Source of the DNA: an uncultured Roseburia sp. | Lineage (GTDB): Bacteria > Bacillota > Clostridia > Lachnospirales > Lachnospiraceae | DNA length: 8,432 bases | Reading direction: 5' to 3' | NCBI GenBank assembly: GCA_934358955.1 | Contig: CAKRLC010000110.1 | Span: 1-8,432 of the forward strand | Shown here: piece by piece, positions 6,744-8,432 of the stretch | How positions within the stretch are numbered: position 1 is the stretch's first letter | Layout: every line of letters begins with the position of its first letter | Translations under genes and position numbers: made by a program | The notes under the pieces: generated by a model | The model's database searches: none | Told to the model about the DNA's origin: nothing | The model's input: the letters and a program-made list of their open reading frames with translations, nothing else

Positions 6744-8141
6744 ATGGAAAAAACGATGGACAAAATCGTAGCACTGGCTAAGTCAAGAGGATTTGTATAT
6801 CCGGGTTCCGAGATTTATGGCGGACTTGCGAATACATGGGACTACGGAAATCTTGGCGTAGAGCTGAAAAATAACGTAAAGAGAGCATGGTGGCAGAAGT
6901 TCATTCAGGAAAATCCATACAACGTTGGTGTGGACTGTGCAATCCTGATGAATCCACAGACCTGGATCGCATCCGGACATCTTGGCGGATTCTCTGATCC
7001 ATTAATGGACTGTAAAGAGTGCCACGAGCGTTTCCGTGCAGACAAGATCATTGAAGATTTTGCAGCAGAGAAGAAGATTGAATTAAAAGGTTCCGTAGAT
7101 GGATGGACACAGGAAGAGATGAGAAACTTCATCGAAGAAAACCAGATTCCATGTCCAACTTGTGGAAAACATAATTTTACAGATATCCGTCAGTTTAACT
7201 TAATGTTCAAAACATTCCAGGGTGTTACTGAGGATGCTAAGAATACCGTATATTTAAGACCTGAGACAGCACAGGGTATTTTCGTAAACTTCAAGAACGT
7301 ACAGAGAACTTCCAGAAAGAAGATCCCATTTGGAATCGGACAGATCGGTAAATCTTTCCGTAACGAGATCACACCGGGTAACTTCACATTCCGTACCCGT
7401 GAGTTCGAGCAGATGGAGTTAGAGTTCTTCTGTGAGCCAGGTACAGACCTTGAGTGGTTCCAGTACTGGAGAGGCTTCTGCCGTGACTGGCTGTTAGCTC
7501 TTGGTATCAAAGAAGATGAGATGCGTCTCCGTGACCATGATCCGGAAGAGCTTTCTTTCTACAGCAAGGGAACAACCGATATCGAGTTCTTATTCCCATT
7601 CGGATGGGGCGAGTTATGGGGTATCGCAGACAGAACAGACTACGACCTGACACAGCATCAGAATGTATCCGGACAGGATCTTACTTACTTTGATGATGAA
7701 AAGGGTGAGAGATATGTTCCATATGTCGTTGAACCATCTCTTGGAGCAGACCGTGTCGTACTTGCATTCTTATGTGCAGCCTATGATGAGGAGAATATCG
7801 GAACAGAGGAAAAACCAGACGTAAGAACGGTTCTTCATTTCCATCCGGCACTTGCACCTGTTAAGATCGGTGTACTTCCGTTATCCAAGAAGTTAAATGA
7901 AGGTGCAGAGAAAGTATTTGCACAGCTTGCAAAGAAATATAACTGTGAATTTGATGACAGAGGAAATATCGGAAAACGTTACAGAAGACAGGATGAGATC
8001 GGAACTCCATTCTGTGTAACTTATGATTTTGAGTCTGAAACAGATGGTGCAGTAACCGTCCGTGACCGTGATACCATGGAGCAGGAGCGTATCAAGATTG
8101 AAGATCTGGATGCATATTTTGCAAAAAAATTCGAGTGGTAA
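6744..8141 (+). CDS. glyS: Glycine--tRNA ligase, single-chain (alpha2) type
   Basis: Cytoplasmic class II aminoacyl-tRNA synthetase that activates glycine with ATP and charges tRNA-Gly. Seen: 465 residues, the normal size of the homodimeric GlyRS found in many Gram-positives, archaea and eukaryotes; it is not the separate alpha/beta (glyQ + glyS) enzyme of Bacillus and E. coli. The N-terminal [14 protein letters not shown] (about 14-27) is typical. A zinc-type Cys set is at Cys90-x2-Cys93 and Cys137-x2-Cys140. Class II motif 2 has FRNE with Arg206 and Glu208, followed by FRTREFEQ; motif 3 has GADR at 334-337. The C-terminal part (about 375-465) is the anticodon-binding domain. Proline codons are mainly CCA (12 of 19), unlike recO (CCG 5 of 6), which fits a highly expressed gene. 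No T-box leader precedes it: only 34 nt separate it from the lipoprotein gene. A strong terminator follows. The symbol glyQS is also used for this type. Confidence 0.97.
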   Translation: MEKTMDKIVALAKSRGFVYPGSEIYGGLANTWDYGNLGVELKNNVKRAWWQKFIQENPYNVGVDCAILMNPQTWIASGHLGGFSDPLMDCKECHERFRADKIIEDFAAEKKIELKGSVDGWTQEEMRNFIEENQIPCPTCGKHNFTDIRQFNLMFKTFQGVTEDAKNTVYLRPETAQGIFVNFKNVQRTSRKKIPFGIGQIGKSFRNEITPGNFTFRTREFEQMELEFFCEPGTDLEWFQYWRGFCRDWLLALGIKEDEMRLRDHDPEELSFYSKGTTDIEFLFPFGWGELWGIADRTDYDLTQHQNVSGQDLTYFDDEKGERYVPYVVEPSLGADRVVLAFLCAAYDEENIGTEEKPDVRTVLHFHPALAPVKIGVLPLSKKLNEGAEKVFAQLAKKYNCEFDDRGNIGKRYRRQDEIGTPFCVTYDFESETDGAVTVRDRDTMEQERIKIEDLDAYFAKKFEW

Positions 8142-8163
8142 GATAATATATTGTAACAATTTT

Positions 8164-8200
8164 AAAAAGCAGAGTCCATTTTCCGGGATTCTGCTTTTTT
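8164..8200 (+). terminator. Intrinsic terminator after glyS
   Basis: A 9-bp stem pairs 8169-8177 with 8186-8194 (one G-U pair) around an 8-nt loop, extended by an A-tract (8164-8168) opposite the T-run at 8195-8200. The T-run provides the U-tract. It lies 22 nt behind the glyS stop and closes the lipoprotein-glyS transcript. The A-tract on the other side means it might also work on the opposite strand, but no gene arrives from there within the window. Confidence 0.9.
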
Positions 8201-8227
8201 CATGCTCAAAAGAATCAAAAAAAGTTG

Positions 8228-8255
8228 TTGTTTTTTAGTGAAAATATGCTATTAT
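8228..8255 (+). promoter_or_regulatory. Promoter of ppdK with extended -10
   Basis: TTGTTT (8228-8233), a 16-nt spacer, then TATTAT (8250-8255) preceded by TG at 8247-8248 with one base between, which is the extended -10 arrangement. The flanking DNA is A/T-rich. Transcription would start near 8262, leaving a leader of about 95 nt. TATAAA at 8253-8258 is an alternative -10 but with a 19-nt spacer. Confidence 0.7.
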
Positions 8256-8258
8256 AAA

Positions 8259-8282
8259 TGTGTGCGTTAAAAAATGCACATA
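8259..8282 (+). repeat. First hairpin of the ppdK leader, at the transcript 5' end
   Basis: Positions 8259-8268 pair with 8273-8282 (10 bp including two G-U pairs; core GTGC/GCAC) around a 4-nt A loop. As transcription is predicted to start near 8262, the mRNA would begin almost directly with this stem, as 5' stabilising hairpins do. It has no U-tract, so it is not a terminator. Confidence 0.55.
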
Positions 8283-8292
8283 CTTGTGACGA

Positions 8293-8317
8293 GAATAGAG
8301 AGGTCGCCTTTCTATTT
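8293..8317 (+). repeat. Second hairpin of the ppdK leader
   Basis: Positions 8293-8303 pair with 8307-8317 (11 bp including two G-U pairs) around the 3-nt loop TCG. It is followed by TGGATAAATG, not a T-run, so it is not an intrinsic terminator. It ends 26 nt before the ribosome binding site and does not cover it. No known riboswitch class is recognised. Confidence 0.55.
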
Positions 8318-8343
8318 GGATAAATGTTACAGTATTTATATTT

Positions 8344-8350
8344 AGGAGGA
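8344..8350 (+). promoter_or_regulatory. Ribosome binding site of ppdK
   Basis: AGGAGGA lies 7 nt before the ATG at 8358, a near-perfect Shine-Dalgarno sequence that confirms the start of this gene cut by the window edge. Confidence 0.85.
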
Positions 8351-8357
8351 ATTAGAA

Positions 8358-8432
8358 ATGGCAAACAAATGGGTTTATACCTTCAAAGAAGGTAACATGT
8401 CCATGAGAAACCTTCTTGGTGGTAAAGGTGCT
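8358..8432 (+). CDS. ppdK: Pyruvate, phosphate dikinase, N-terminal fragment cut by the window end
   Basis: PPDK interconverts pyruvate + ATP + phosphate and phosphoenolpyruvate + AMP + diphosphate in the cytoplasm; in anaerobes it often serves PPi-linked glycolysis. Only the first 25 residues are in the window, beginning MANKWVYTFKEGN and reaching LLGGKGA. The pattern WVY.F.EGN..M..LLGGKGA is the characteristic start of PPDK (the GGKGA motif opens the ATP-grasp domain), and full-length proteins are around 875 residues. It has its own promoter and a roughly 95-nt leader with two hairpins, behind the glyS terminator, so it is an independent transcription unit. Phosphoenolpyruvate synthase shares the GGKGA motif, but the surrounding residues fit PPDK better. 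Confidence 0.9.
   Translation, partial: MANKWVYTFKEGNMSMRNLLGGKGA

Noticed and set aside
1..8432. CRISPR arrays, insertion sequences, tRNA/rRNA genes, toxin-antitoxin or phage-defence modules
   Set aside because: No regularly spaced repeats, terminal inverted repeats, transposase motifs, tRNA-like folds or defence-type domains were seen on either strand; every sizeable frame belongs to a housekeeping gene or the lipoprotein.

Overview
The window is ordinary chromosomal DNA from a Gram-positive Firmicute, most likely a Clostridia member of the Lachnospiraceae type (Roseburia/Agathobacter-like). The reasons are a moderate-to-low G+C content by eye, strong AGGAGG-type ribosome binding sites, sigma-A-like promoters, a single-chain glycyl-tRNA synthetase, a lipoprotein signal peptide, and the era - yqzL-like - recO - glyS - ppdK gene order, a Clostridia version of the Bacillus era-yqzL-recO-glyQS neighbourhood. 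Genus assignment is inference. All genes are on the + strand.

Layout: (1) 18-914, an MscS-family mechanosensitive channel. (2) 1019-3931, a 970-residue M16C zinc metalloprotease of the PreP/Cym1 type, followed after 14 nt by era (3946-4854), probably one transcript from a promoter just behind the channel gene. (3) 4955-5122, a 55-residue YqzL-like small protein with its own good ribosome binding site; it overlaps the start of recO (5067-5840) by 56 nt. (4) A well-formed promoter beginning 2 nt after the recO stop starts a new unit: an unrecognised lipoprotein (5921-6709) and glyS (6744-8141), ending at a clear intrinsic terminator (8164-8200). (5) A separate promoter with an extended -10 and a 5' leader of two consecutive hairpins precedes the first 25 codons of ppdK (8358 to the window end).

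The genes are mostly housekeeping: ribosome assembly (Era), recombinational repair (RecO), translation (GlyRS), pyruvate/PEP conversion (PPDK), peptide turnover (M16C) and osmotic safety (MscS). I find no CRISPR array, mobile element, tRNA, rRNA, defence locus or phage remnant, and no evidence of a previously undescribed system. The items most worth a second look are the small yqzL-like gene and its overlap with recO, the unrecognised lipoprotein that shares a transcript with glyS (which has no T-box leader of its own), and the two-hairpin leader of ppdK.
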